Below, one piece after another: positions 42,739-50,097 of a DNA stretch of 64,000 bases. Within the stretch, counting starts at the first letter, position 1, and every line of letters starts with the position of its first letter. The position numbers and the translations under genes are program-made. Where the stretch lies: assembly GCA_025928545.1 (NCBI GenBank), contig JAICJH010000014.1, positions 51,992 through 115,991 of the forward strand, in the 5' to 3' direction. The notes under the pieces are model-generated. The model made no database searches, was not told where the DNA came from, and worked only from the letters and a program-made list of their open reading frames with translations. The stretch is from Bryobacteraceae bacterium. Its GTDB lineage: Bacteria > Acidobacteriota > Terriglobia > Bryobacterales > Bryobacteraceae.

Positions 42739-42827
42739 GATTTTGGGCCGGGAAAAGCTAAGTATACCGATAGTCCGTGGATGGGTTTCTGCTTCCACGG
42801 CTCCGGCAATGGCGGCTTCCCGCCAGC

Positions 42828-43562
42828 TTAGTTTGCCGATGGCTTCTCAGCCTTATCGATTACCAGCACTTCGACAGGACCGCGTGTTGAAGTCAACTGC
42901 AGACCCGCCTGCTCCTGCAAGGCGGTAAAAATCGTCGGGCCGCTTTCCGTTGCCCCGGAGGCGGCGGACGTATCGACCGGAGCAAACTTCAGGTCGATTA
43001 CGTAGCGGCCTTTCAGGCCCGTATTGTCTTTCACCTGCCGCTCCAGATAACTGCTGAGCTGGCCGGCGAGTTCGTCCATCGAAACGGACGTATACCGAAT
43101 CATGCGAGGGCCGGCGGACATAGAACCCGCCGGATCGGTTGTTTCTTTCAGCTTCGACCCGTCTTTACCGACCGTCAGACTGTATATCGGGAGGTTTCTG
43201 GTTTCCCTGTGCGTCACAAGGCCGAAACGCTCCGCCAGCAGACTCTGCATCATCTGACTCTTCTGCTCATTGGTCGAGTTAACCGGAAATGTCGCCTCAA
43301 TATCCCAGCCAGCAGATGTCAACCAACTCGGGCCACCAATCAGCTGAGCCGGGTTCAGTTTATAAGCGCCGAGTACAAGGCTCAGCAGCGTCAGGTTATG
43401 CGCCTCATAACGCCCGGGTGGCGATCTCACCATCTGGCCATGACTGGAAGGGTCTCCGGGTTTAACCGACGCTACGTCAAACTCGGGCCGCTTTGGTTCC
43501 TGCGAGCGAAGAAGCGTCAGCGTGACGGCCATCAGCGCGAATATGAGCCGGAGCAATTTCAT
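42828..43562 (-). CDS. TIGR03435 family exported protein (second copy)
   Basis: This 244-residue protein has a leader (LLRLIFALMAVTLTLLRS) and the signature PEFDVASVKPGDP, then LTLLSLVLGAYKLNPAQLIG, GPSWLTSAGWDIEATFP and LLAERFGLVTHRETRNLPIY. The C-terminus QEQAGLQLTSTRGPVEVLVI matches the family. It is shorter than the 35566 copy because the central Gly/Pro-rich stretch is absent. The track starts with TTG 43586; ATG 43562 is preferred. A TATAAT box ends 13 nt upstream and there is no ribosome site, so translation may be leaderless-like. No M56 or BlaI gene is adjacent to this copy. Confidence 0.9.
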   Translation of the reverse strand: MKLLRLIFALMAVTLTLLRSQEPKRPEFDVASVKPGDPSSHGQMVRSPPGRYEAHNLTLLSLVLGAYKLNPAQLIGGPSWLTSAGWDIEATFPVNSTNEQKSQMMQSLLAERFGLVTHRETRNLPIYSLTVGKDGSKLKETTDPAGSMSAGPRMIRYTSVSMDELAGQLSSYLERQVKDNTGLKGRYVIDLKFAPVDTSAASGATESGPTIFTALQEQAGLQLTSTRGPVEVLVIDKAEKPSAN

Positions 43563-43575
43563 AGGTATGAGCCCG

Positions 43576-43581
43576 ATTATA
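43576..43581 (-). promoter_or_regulatory. Consensus -10 box (TATAAT) upstream of the second TIGR03435 gene
   Basis: On the minus strand, TATAAT sits within GTATATAATC. Its end is 13 nt before ATG 43562, predicting a leader of about 6-7 nt. No clear -35 is seen at 16-18 nt spacing. Confidence 0.5.
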
Positions 43582-43671
43582 TACAAATCGCGGGGCGCTG
43601 AACGCAGGGCTCCCGGCTTAGCAAAGCCGCGGATGGAGCGGCTGATCGGTAAACGCGTTTGTACCCTTTTT

Positions 43672-44691
43672 TCAGGCAGCCAGATCAGGTTCGAAGAATT
43701 GGTCTACGAGATTCACGATCTGTTTTGCTTCGTGCACCTGATAGATGGAGGCGCGCAGGTGGGCGCCCCCGCGGATTCCGTGCGTGAAATAAGTCGCGAA
43801 CTGTTTCATCTTGCCGGCGGAATCGTCTTCGCAGCGGTCGAGCAACATTTTGTAATAAGTCCGCATCATGTCGTAGCGGTCCAGATGACTGGGCTGGTCA
43901 TAGCTGCCGGTAGCCAGATACTGTTCGATCTGCCGGAAGATCCATGGGTTTGACGAAGCGGTGCGGCCGATCATGACCGCATCGCAACCGGTTTCAGCCA
44001 CCATACGGACGGCGTCCTCCGGGGTAATGATGTCGCCGTTGCCGATTACCGGAATTTTGACGGCGTCTTTGACTGCGGCAATACGGGTCCAATCCGCGCG
44101 GCCGGCGTAGCCCTGCTCGCGGGTGCGCGGATGCAATGCCACGGCCTGAAGTCCGCAGTCTTCCGCCAGTTTCGCCATCTGGGTCATGACGAGTTCGTAA
44201 TCGTTCCAGCCTGCCCGAAATTTGCAGGTTAAAGGGATTTTGATGGCTCCCCGGACGGTGCGCAGGATTGTTTCGACAAGCGGCAGATCGCGCAGCAGGC
44301 CGGAGCCTCCGTTGCATTTCACGACCTTCTTTACCGGGCAGCCGAAGTTGATGTCGAGAAAATCGAAACCGAGGTCTTCACAGACTTTGGCGGCTTCGGC
44401 CATGACGATGGGATCGGACCCGAACAGCTGGGCGGAAATCGGGTGCTCTTCCGGTTCGAAAGCGAGATAGCGGGCCAGGGTTCGGTTGGTCTTTTTGAGG
44501 CTGCCGGACTCACTATCGAGCGCCGCACTGACGCCGTGCGAACTCGTGAACTCCGTCATAATGAGGCCGCAGCCGCCGAGATTCCGGATAAAACGGCGAA
44601 AAACGGTGTCGGTCACCCCGGCCATGGGCGCGAGGACGGTCGCGGGCGCAAGGGTGACGTTGCCGATGCGGAATGATTGGGGGAAACCCAC
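43672..44691 (-). CDS. dusB: tRNA-dihydrouridine synthase (DusB-like)
   Basis: This 339-residue FMN enzyme reduces uridines in tRNA D-loops. The N-terminus has LAPATVLAPMAGVTDTVFRR, the catalytic Cys is C118 in DINFGCPVKKVVKCNGGSGL, and FMN-phosphate contacts are in GNGDIITPEDAVRMV and GRTASSNPWIFRQIEQYL. The C-terminal helical domain binds tRNA. The subfamily (DusB rather than DusA or DusC) is judged from overall pattern. It is divergent from a short membrane protein gene. Confidence 0.93.
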   Translation of the reverse strand: MGFPQSFRIGNVTLAPATVLAPMAGVTDTVFRRFIRNLGGCGLIMTEFTSSHGVSAALDSESGSLKKTNRTLARYLAFEPEEHPISAQLFGSDPIVMAEAAKVCEDLGFDFLDINFGCPVKKVVKCNGGSGLLRDLPLVETILRTVRGAIKIPLTCKFRAGWNDYELVMTQMAKLAEDCGLQAVALHPRTREQGYAGRADWTRIAAVKDAVKIPVIGNGDIITPEDAVRMVAETGCDAVMIGRTASSNPWIFRQIEQYLATGSYDQPSHLDRYDMMRTYYKMLLDRCEDDSAGKMKQFATYFTHGIRGGAHLRASIYQVHEAKQIVNLVDQFFEPDLAA

Positions 44692-44720
44692 ATGACCAGT
44701 TTAGCGTCTGCGATTGCAGG

Positions 44721-45092
44721 ATGCGACGCCGGCACGTTGGTTTACTGGTATTTGGACTGGTGGCGGTCGGCTGGATTGCATGGTTTCAGCAGCATAAAGG
44801 CGCCCAAACGCTGGTGTTGCCTGTGGTTCCCCCGGTTTCCCGTTCACCTGTAGCCGCGGGTACCGAAGCAGCACCCGCCCCGTCGCCGTTAATGGAAGGG
44901 GTAGTAACTCGCCAACATTTCCGGCGGCGACCTGCGAAGCGCAAGATGGAGATTGCCAAAGCGACTCAGAGGGAAGGGATCCCGCCGGAGCTTAACCCTG
45001 ATTTGGGGGGCTTCGCTCCGGTGGAAAGGCCTGTGCGCGGGATCTTCAGTGGCGCGGATCCGGCGGATCCGCGCATCTATCATCTTCAGTAA
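44721..45092 (+). CDS. Small single-pass membrane protein, hypothetical
   Basis: The track starts at 44673; ATG 44721 (123 aa) begins RRRHVGLLVFGLVAVGWIAW, a basic N-terminus and one membrane helix. A Pro/Ala-rich linker and a basic region (RQHFRRRPAKRKMEIAKATQ) follow, ending FSGADPADPRIYHLQ. It looks like a small inner-membrane anchored protein with an exported tail. No family recognised. It converges on the NYN-LOTUS gene with 3 bp between stops. Confidence 0.5.
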   Translation: MRRRHVGLLVFGLVAVGWIAWFQQHKGAQTLVLPVVPPVSRSPVAAGTEAAPAPSPLMEGVVTRQHFRRRPAKRKMEIAKATQREGIPPELNPDLGGFAPVERPVRGIFSGADPADPRIYHLQ

Positions 45093-45095
45093 AGG

Positions 45096-46469
45096 TCAGG
45101 CTGAGGGGGCGCGGCGCTTGCGAGGCGCGGCCGACTTGGCGCGGGCCCGCTTTGGCGGGGCGACCACGTTGCCATCCACTTCCCTGCCCGTTGGCTTGCG
45201 GGCACCCTTCTTGGGCCGTTCCGAACCAGCAGTCGGCTGGCCGGGAACTACAGGTTGCGGGCCTTCATCTTCTTCTGTTTCGTCGGGAAGCGGGAGGGGT
45301 TCGGGTTCGGGCACGGCGGGCGGATGGAATTCGCCGCCGAGGTATACGAGCAGGCCCTGGGTCTCATCGGGGACAATGCGGACCACAGTTTTATCCTGCG
45401 AGAAGTTGAGGAATTCGCCGAATTCCTGGAAACCAAATGCTCTCCAGTCGAAAGTCGGGGATTCTTCGGCAACCCACTGCTGAAGATCGCTGGCGGCGAC
45501 CCCTTCTTCGAGTTCCAGACGATGGTTTTCGAGAACATCGCGGAGGAAAGGCAGGGCTTCTTCGGGCCGGACTGTCTTCTCCGGGGCGCCGCCGCGCTTG
45601 CGCGAAATCATGTAGCGGCCTTCGCCGCCGGTAACCAGAATCAGGTCGTTCTTGCGAAGCTTCTCGATGAAGTCGGTGAATGAGCCCGCGCCGTAAGCGC
45701 GTTCGCTGAAGCTGGAATCCAGCTGCAACATGGTCGACTTGAGAAGACCGAGCTGAGGACGAACTTCGCGGCGTTCCAGGACCTGGAGGGCGCGTTCGAC
45801 GAGCGGCATCGCCTGATGAAGATCGAGCGCCGGCCGACGGGCGCCTTGTCCGCCGCCACCCTCGCGCGGCGGATTCTGCTGGCCGCCTTCGCGGGGCTGG
45901 CGGGGTTCGACTGAGTGAGGTCCACGCTCGTGCCGTTCCCGTCCACCGCCTTCGCGGGACTCGCGGGGATGATCGCGATGCGGACGCGACGATCGGCTAC
46001 TGTCATCCAGCATCGATTCATAACTGATGAACTCGTGGCAATTCTTTTGCAGGATGGTACTGGTGAAGGCTTTGCCGCCGACCACGAAAACCGTCTTGTC
46101 GTATTGCTTCAGCTTGTTGACGAGCGCCATAAAGTCGCTGTCGCCGCTGACGATCGTGAAAGCGTTGATGTGGTCGTGGGTGAACGCCATTTCCAGCGCG
46201 TCGAGCGCCAGATTGATATCGCCGCCGTTTTTGTCGCCGCGGGGCGAGGGGTCGCGCTGTACCATCTGCACGGCGTACTCGGAGAGCTGGCGGGTGGAGT
46301 TTTCCATCCGGCCCCAGTTGGCGTAGGCGATCTTGGTGACGATTTCGCCGCGCTCCTTGAGGGCTTCGAGAACGACGGAGACGTCGAATTCCCGCTGCAG
46401 CGTCGATTTGACGCCTATTTCAATATTGTCGAAGTCGATGAAGACCGCAATCTTCAGATGCTTGTCCAT
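45096..46469 (-). CDS. NYN-domain ribonuclease with two OST-HTH/LOTUS domains
   Basis: This 457-residue protein starts with a NYN (LabA/DUF88) PIN-like nuclease domain: AVFIDFDNIE (Asp ligands), GGDINLALDALEMAF, SGDSDFMALVNKL and VFVVGGKAF. A low-complexity Arg/Gly/Glu-rich linker (about 155-215) follows. Two OST-HTH (LOTUS) RNA-binding domains come next, one around 215-295 (SFTDFIEKLRKNDLILVTGG) and one around 310-385 (FGEFLNFSQDKTVVRIVPDE). The C-terminus is very basic (RARAKSAAPRKRRAP). The combination suggests an RNA-cleaving protein that recognises structured RNA, possibly rRNA or tRNA. The bacterial role of this family is poorly known. Confidence 0.9.
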   Translation of the reverse strand: MDKHLKIAVFIDFDNIEIGVKSTLQREFDVSVVLEALKERGEIVTKIAYANWGRMENSTRQLSEYAVQMVQRDPSPRGDKNGGDINLALDALEMAFTHDHINAFTIVSGDSDFMALVNKLKQYDKTVFVVGGKAFTSTILQKNCHEFISYESMLDDSSRSSRPHRDHPRESREGGGRERHERGPHSVEPRQPREGGQQNPPREGGGGQGARRPALDLHQAMPLVERALQVLERREVRPQLGLLKSTMLQLDSSFSERAYGAGSFTDFIEKLRKNDLILVTGGEGRYMISRKRGGAPEKTVRPEEALPFLRDVLENHRLELEEGVAASDLQQWVAEESPTFDWRAFGFQEFGEFLNFSQDKTVVRIVPDETQGLLVYLGGEFHPPAVPEPEPLPLPDETEEDEGPQPVVPGQPTAGSERPKKGARKPTGREVDGNVVAPPKRARAKSAAPRKRRAPSA

Positions 46470-46535
46470 GTTTGCCTTTTAGCGGCTCGCGCCGCGTTTC
46501 GCCTTTAAACAGCTCACGCCGTCATTCTTAATTTG

Positions 46536-46970
46536 TTAAGCCTTTACCGCGGAGCCAACTGCTTCGCGGACAGAAGCAACGACTGATTCCAGCGACGCGC
46601 CGGGCTGAAAGACTTTTGCCACGCCCTGACGCTCCAGTTCACGCGCATCGTCCCCCGGGATGATGCCCCCCACGATGACCTTCACATCGGCCATATCGTT
46701 TTTCCGCAAAAGCTCCATCACGCGGGGGACGACGGAGTTGTGCGCCCCGGAGAGCATCGAAAGCCCGATGACCTGCACATCTTCCTGCAGGGCGGCGCTC
46801 ACAATCATCTCAGGGGTCTGTCGCAAACCAGTATAGATTACCTCCATGCCCGCATCGCGAAGAGCTTTAGCGATTACCTTGGCGCCGCGGTCATGGCCGT
46901 CAAGGCCAGGCTTCGCGACGAGGACGCGGATGGGAGTCTTCATATTGCGGCTTGCGACCGCTGATTTCAT
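46536..46970 (-). CDS. Cobalamin-binding protein (methylmalonyl-CoA mutase C-terminal type)
   Basis: This 144-residue stand-alone B12-binding domain has the axial-histidine motif DGHDRG (24-29), then [18 protein letters not shown] and [20 protein letters not shown]. It is the small-subunit or C-terminal module of methylmalonyl-CoA mutase-type enzymes, and supplies cobalamin to a separate catalytic subunit not found in the window. ATG 46943 (MKTPIRV) is an alternative start closer to the domain edge. Confidence 0.93.
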   Translation of the reverse strand: MKSAVASRNMKTPIRVLVAKPGLDGHDRGAKVIAKALRDAGMEVIYTGLRQTPEMIVSAALQEDVQVIGLSMLSGAHNSVVPRVMELLRKNDMADVKVIVGGIIPGDDARELERQGVAKVFQPGASLESVVASVREAVGSAVKA

Positions 46971-47049
46971 GGTATCAGTGCGTGAACGCGGGATTTGGTG
47001 GAATTTACGCGGCCGGGATTTCAGACGGAGCTTTCCGGCGTGATGAATT

Positions 47050-47087
47050 GTCGCTCTGCCGCGGCTTCAGCGCCTCGGCAGAGCGAC
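47050..47087 (-). terminator. Strong 12-bp-stem hairpin downstream of the repeat-rich exported protein
   Basis: GTCGCTCTGCCG (47050-47061) pairs perfectly with CGGCAGAGCGAC (47076-47087) across a 14-nt loop. It starts 19 bp beyond the stop of the 374-aa gene and lies upstream of the B12-protein gene. There is no T-run, so it may be a terminator of non-canonical type or an mRNA-stabilising structure. Confidence 0.55.
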
Positions 47088-47105
47088 GGAATAACCGGAG
47101 TTCGA

Positions 47106-48230
47106 CTAGCGGCGGTTGACGTCAACGGAACGAACTTCGCCGCTTTGAAGATTAACCGAACAGGAAAAATCGAACCACAGAGGACGTCCACGTTCCAGCA
47201 CCGAAGCTGAACCGATCACCGAGTCATTTCTACCTGGCCGATCATCCAGACTTACCGATCCAAAATCCACACGTTGAAAACCGTCGCGAGTGAGGCGCCG
47301 CTCAACGGCGACTTCACAACCCTGAATGGCACGGCCGGATTCGGCGTTTCCATAGGCGGACTGGCCGTATGCCATGGGTTTGATATCGGCCGTGCGAACC
47401 GCGCCGGTGTCGAAGTTGACCGAACAGGAGAACTGAAAGTTTCGCGCCCGTCCCGCGTTGCGCGCACGAGCTTCGAAAAAGCCGGTGACCCAGTCGTTCC
47501 TTCCCGGCTGGTCGTCCATGCGGGTGCGGCGGAAGATGACATCCGGCGCGTTGAAGCGGCGGGCCGCCTGGGTCCGGACGTAGTCCTGGCAGGCACGGAC
47601 TGCGTCTTCAGTCATAAACCCACCACGGTATCCCCGGTTGTCACGATCGTCCCGGCCATTACCCTGCGGAAAATTCTGGTTCGGATACGCCTGGGCATTG
47701 GGGCCGTTACGCTGATCGTTGCGGGGTGGCTGATTCTGGTCATAACGCGGCTGCTGCCCCTGGTCATAACGGGGTTGCTGTCCCTGGTCATAACGGGGTT
47801 GCTGTCCCTGATCGTTACGCGAGAAGGGGCCCTGCTGACTGCCCCACGTCACCTCGAACGTGTAGCCTTCAGACCCGTTATCGGGATCTTCGATGCGAAC
47901 CAGAGCGACGCCGTTCTGCGGACCCTGCATCAATTGCTGCCTGCCGCGGCCATCAACTCCATGAAACTGAAAGTTTGGCGCGTTAGCCGGCATCGGACCT
48001 GTACATTCGAAACGGCGCCATTGCGGCGGCTGGCCATTGAGATTACGAAGGGTGCCGTTGTCACCGCGAATTTCCACCTCGGCAGCTCCATCGACGGTTA
48101 CTTCCACGACGCATCGGCCTGAGCCGGGACCGGCCCCAGTCAGGAAAGTCGCTTTTTTCTGAGTTGTCTGGGCCGAGGCCGAAATCGCCAGAGCTAGTAA
48201 AGTTGCTGATACCGCGTATCTTGGTGACAT
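47106..48230 (-). CDS. Exported repeat-containing protein, 374 aa
   Basis: The signal peptide is AVSATLLALAISASAQ. An N-terminal beta domain (FLTGAGPGSGRCVVEVTVDG and following, about 25-130) leads to a Gln/Arg/Tyr/Pro-rich linker with three direct copies of DQGQQPRY. Two related C-terminal domains then repeat the pattern AVRACQDYVRTQAARRF / GCEVAVERRLTRDGF followed by a beta hairpin ending NFDTGAVRTADIKP / NLQSGEVRSVDVNR. The paired Cys suggest disulfides. The ribosome site GGGAGGG precedes the ATG. No family recognised; the build suggests a surface or periplasmic binding protein. Confidence 0.75.
   Translation of the reverse strand: MSPRYAVSATLLALAISASAQTTQKKATFLTGAGPGSGRCVVEVTVDGAAEVEIRGDNGTLRNLNGQPPQWRRFECTGPMPANAPNFQFHGVDGRGRQQLMQGPQNGVALVRIEDPDNGSEGYTFEVTWGSQQGPFSRNDQGQQPRYDQGQQPRYDQGQQPRYDQNQPPRNDQRNGPNAQAYPNQNFPQGNGRDDRDNRGYRGGFMTEDAVRACQDYVRTQAARRFNAPDVIFRRTRMDDQPGRNDWVTGFFEARARNAGRARNFQFSCSVNFDTGAVRTADIKPMAYGQSAYGNAESGRAIQGCEVAVERRLTRDGFQRVDFGSVSLDDRPGRNDSVIGSASVLERGRPLWFDFSCSVNLQSGEVRSVDVNRR
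47736..47807. repeat. Three tandem 24-bp units in the coding linker
   Basis: Copies at 47736-47759, 47760-47783 and 47784-47807; the second and third are identical. They encode the octapeptide DQGQQPRY in the minus-strand gene. Identity between copies points to recent expansion, and copy number may vary between strains. Confidence 0.85.
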
Positions 48231-48301
48231 TCGAGGGACCCTCCCGGGTCAAGCACGTAAGCTATTGATAAATAGGTTACAGCAATCCGCTGGCCAAACG
48301 G

Positions 48302-50074
48302 CTATTCCCATTCAATCGTGCCGGGAGGCTTATGGGTGAGGTCGTAGTAGACGCCGGCAATTTCCGTTATTTCAAGGAGTTCCGCCGCCATCTTCCGGAG
48401 CAGATCGTCGGGCATGGTGACAGAATCGGCCGTCATTCCATCGACCGAGAAGATGGGGCGCAGCACGACGGAATCGCGGGATTCGCCGGAACCGAGAGGA
48501 ATCAGGATAACGGGAAACTGCCAGACTTTCGCATCGAAGCCGGATTTGAAACAGAGATCGCGCACGATACCATCAGCGCGACGTAATAACGCCAGTCGGC
48601 CATGAGTGATGTAGCTGGAGAAGACGCGCTGATGGCTGAGGGGCTCGCGCGCGGCGACGCGGGCCATGACACGATTCACGCCCGCACTGCGATTCACGAG
48701 TTCGGTAGCTTCGTCCTGGAGGCGAGCGGCGGCCGAGGGGAATGCGTCGATGGCGAGAACGGGAGCGTAGCTGCGGGAATCGCCCTGGACGCCGACAGAA
48801 TGCACGGGAACAAGCCAGCCTTCGGGGACTCGGGTCACGGGATGTTCTTCGGCGGAGCAGAGGCAGCGGATGGCGAGACCTGGGCCGGGAAACGGATGCC
48901 GGTCAAGGAGAGCGGCGGAGAGGCCCATTTCGCGGCCGATCTCACGAACCTCATCCTTGTAAAAATCCGCCAGAGGCTCGACGATAAGTCCCTGCTCCAT
49001 CAGCTTCTGAATTCCGGGAACACGGTTGTGATGCGTCTTGATGGTGGCGGCTTTCGACTGATCGCGACCGCTCTGATGGGAGGATGTTCCACCGGATTCA
49101 ATAGTATCGGGATAAATGGTGCCCTGCCCGAGAATCCAGCGTCCGTCGGCAAGACCGCGGGCCGCCATGATACGCTCCTGAACTTTGACGAACTGCTCAC
49201 CGATGATGTGGCGCTTCAGCTCCGGCTCGTGCACACCTTCGAGGGGAGCGAGGAATTCTTCCTCCGCGCGCTCGATCTGGACGACGCCGTGGCCGAGAGC
49301 CGCAAAGGTCTGTTCCACGAATTCGGTTTCGCCTTCGCGCATCAGGCCGGTATCGACGTATACGCCGCAGACGCGTTCCGAGCCCAGCGCCGCCAGGCAG
49401 AGAGTGAAGGCGACGGTGGAATCGACGCCGCCGCTGACGAAGAAGAACACGTTACGGTCGCCTGCGCGTTCGCGGACCTGCTCTTCGACCTGAGCGATCC
49501 GGTCCGACGGGTTCCAGTCTTTGTCGCACCCGCAGATTCCGAACAGGAAGTTTTCGAGGATGCGTGCACCTTCGGTGGTGTGGACGACTTCCGGGTGAAA
49601 CTGGACGCCGTAGAGCCTGCGTGCCGGATCTTCGATAGCGGCGGTGGAGCAGGTGGACGTGGTCGCAAGAACGCGAAAGCCGGGCGGAGGTACGGCAACG
49701 AGGTCGCGGTGCGACATCCAGATCTTCTGGTGATCGGTCAGGCCGGCGAGGAGCCGCGAGTCCGACGCCTGAATATCGAGGAAGGCAAGGCCGAATTCGC
49801 CTTTGTCGCCCTTGCGAACTTCGCCGCCGAGCAACTGGGTGATGAGTTGCTGTCCGTAACAAATGCCGAGGGTAGGAACGCCGGCCGAGAGAACAGCCGC
49901 ATCCATGCTGGGGCTATGCGGATCGTAGACGCTGGCGGGGCCACCGGAAATAACGATTCCGCGGGCATGACACAGAGACTCCAGCCGCGCTTCGCTGGGG
50001 AAGACTTCGGACGAGACGCCGAGTTCCCTGACTTTGCGGGCAATCAGATGGCAGTACTGGCCACCTGTGTCCAA
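48302..50074 (-). CDS. guaA: GMP synthase (glutamine-hydrolysing), long form, start uncertain
   Basis: GuaA makes GMP from XMP, glutamine and ATP. The class I amidotransferase part shows GICYGQQL (catalytic Cys) and VQFHPEVVHT (His/Glu). The ATP-pyrophosphatase has FVSGGVDSTVAFTL, and the C-terminus YYDLTHKPPGTIEWE is canonical. At 590 residues it is longer than the usual 525; the extra length lies between HPFPGPGLAIRCLC and the C-terminus, as in the larger eukaryote-like form. The track start is TTG 50074 (LDTGGQYCHLI). That would delete the first beta strand, yet in-frame codons upstream read QIAV, as expected for family members. No ATG, GTG or TTG occurs before that strand. Confidence 0.95.
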   Translation of the reverse strand: MDTGGQYCHLIARKVRELGVSSEVFPSEARLESLCHARGIVISGGPASVYDPHSPSMDAAVLSAGVPTLGICYGQQLITQLLGGEVRKGDKGEFGLAFLDIQASDSRLLAGLTDHQKIWMSHRDLVAVPPPGFRVLATTSTCSTAAIEDPARRLYGVQFHPEVVHTTEGARILENFLFGICGCDKDWNPSDRIAQVEEQVRERAGDRNVFFFVSGGVDSTVAFTLCLAALGSERVCGVYVDTGLMREGETEFVEQTFAALGHGVVQIERAEEEFLAPLEGVHEPELKRHIIGEQFVKVQERIMAARGLADGRWILGQGTIYPDTIESGGTSSHQSGRDQSKAATIKTHHNRVPGIQKLMEQGLIVEPLADFYKDEVREIGREMGLSAALLDRHPFPGPGLAIRCLCSAEEHPVTRVPEGWLVPVHSVGVQGDSRSYAPVLAIDAFPSAAARLQDEATELVNRSAGVNRVMARVAAREPLSHQRVFSSYITHGRLALLRRADGIVRDLCFKSGFDAKVWQFPVILIPLGSGESRDSVVLRPIFSVDGMTADSVTMPDDLLRKMAAELLEITEIAGVYYDLTHKPPGTIEWE

Positions 50075-50097
50075 AACCGCGATCTGGGCCGGGGAAA

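Noticed and set aside
47736-47807. CRISPR array
   Set aside because: The repeats are contiguous 24-bp coding units without spacers.
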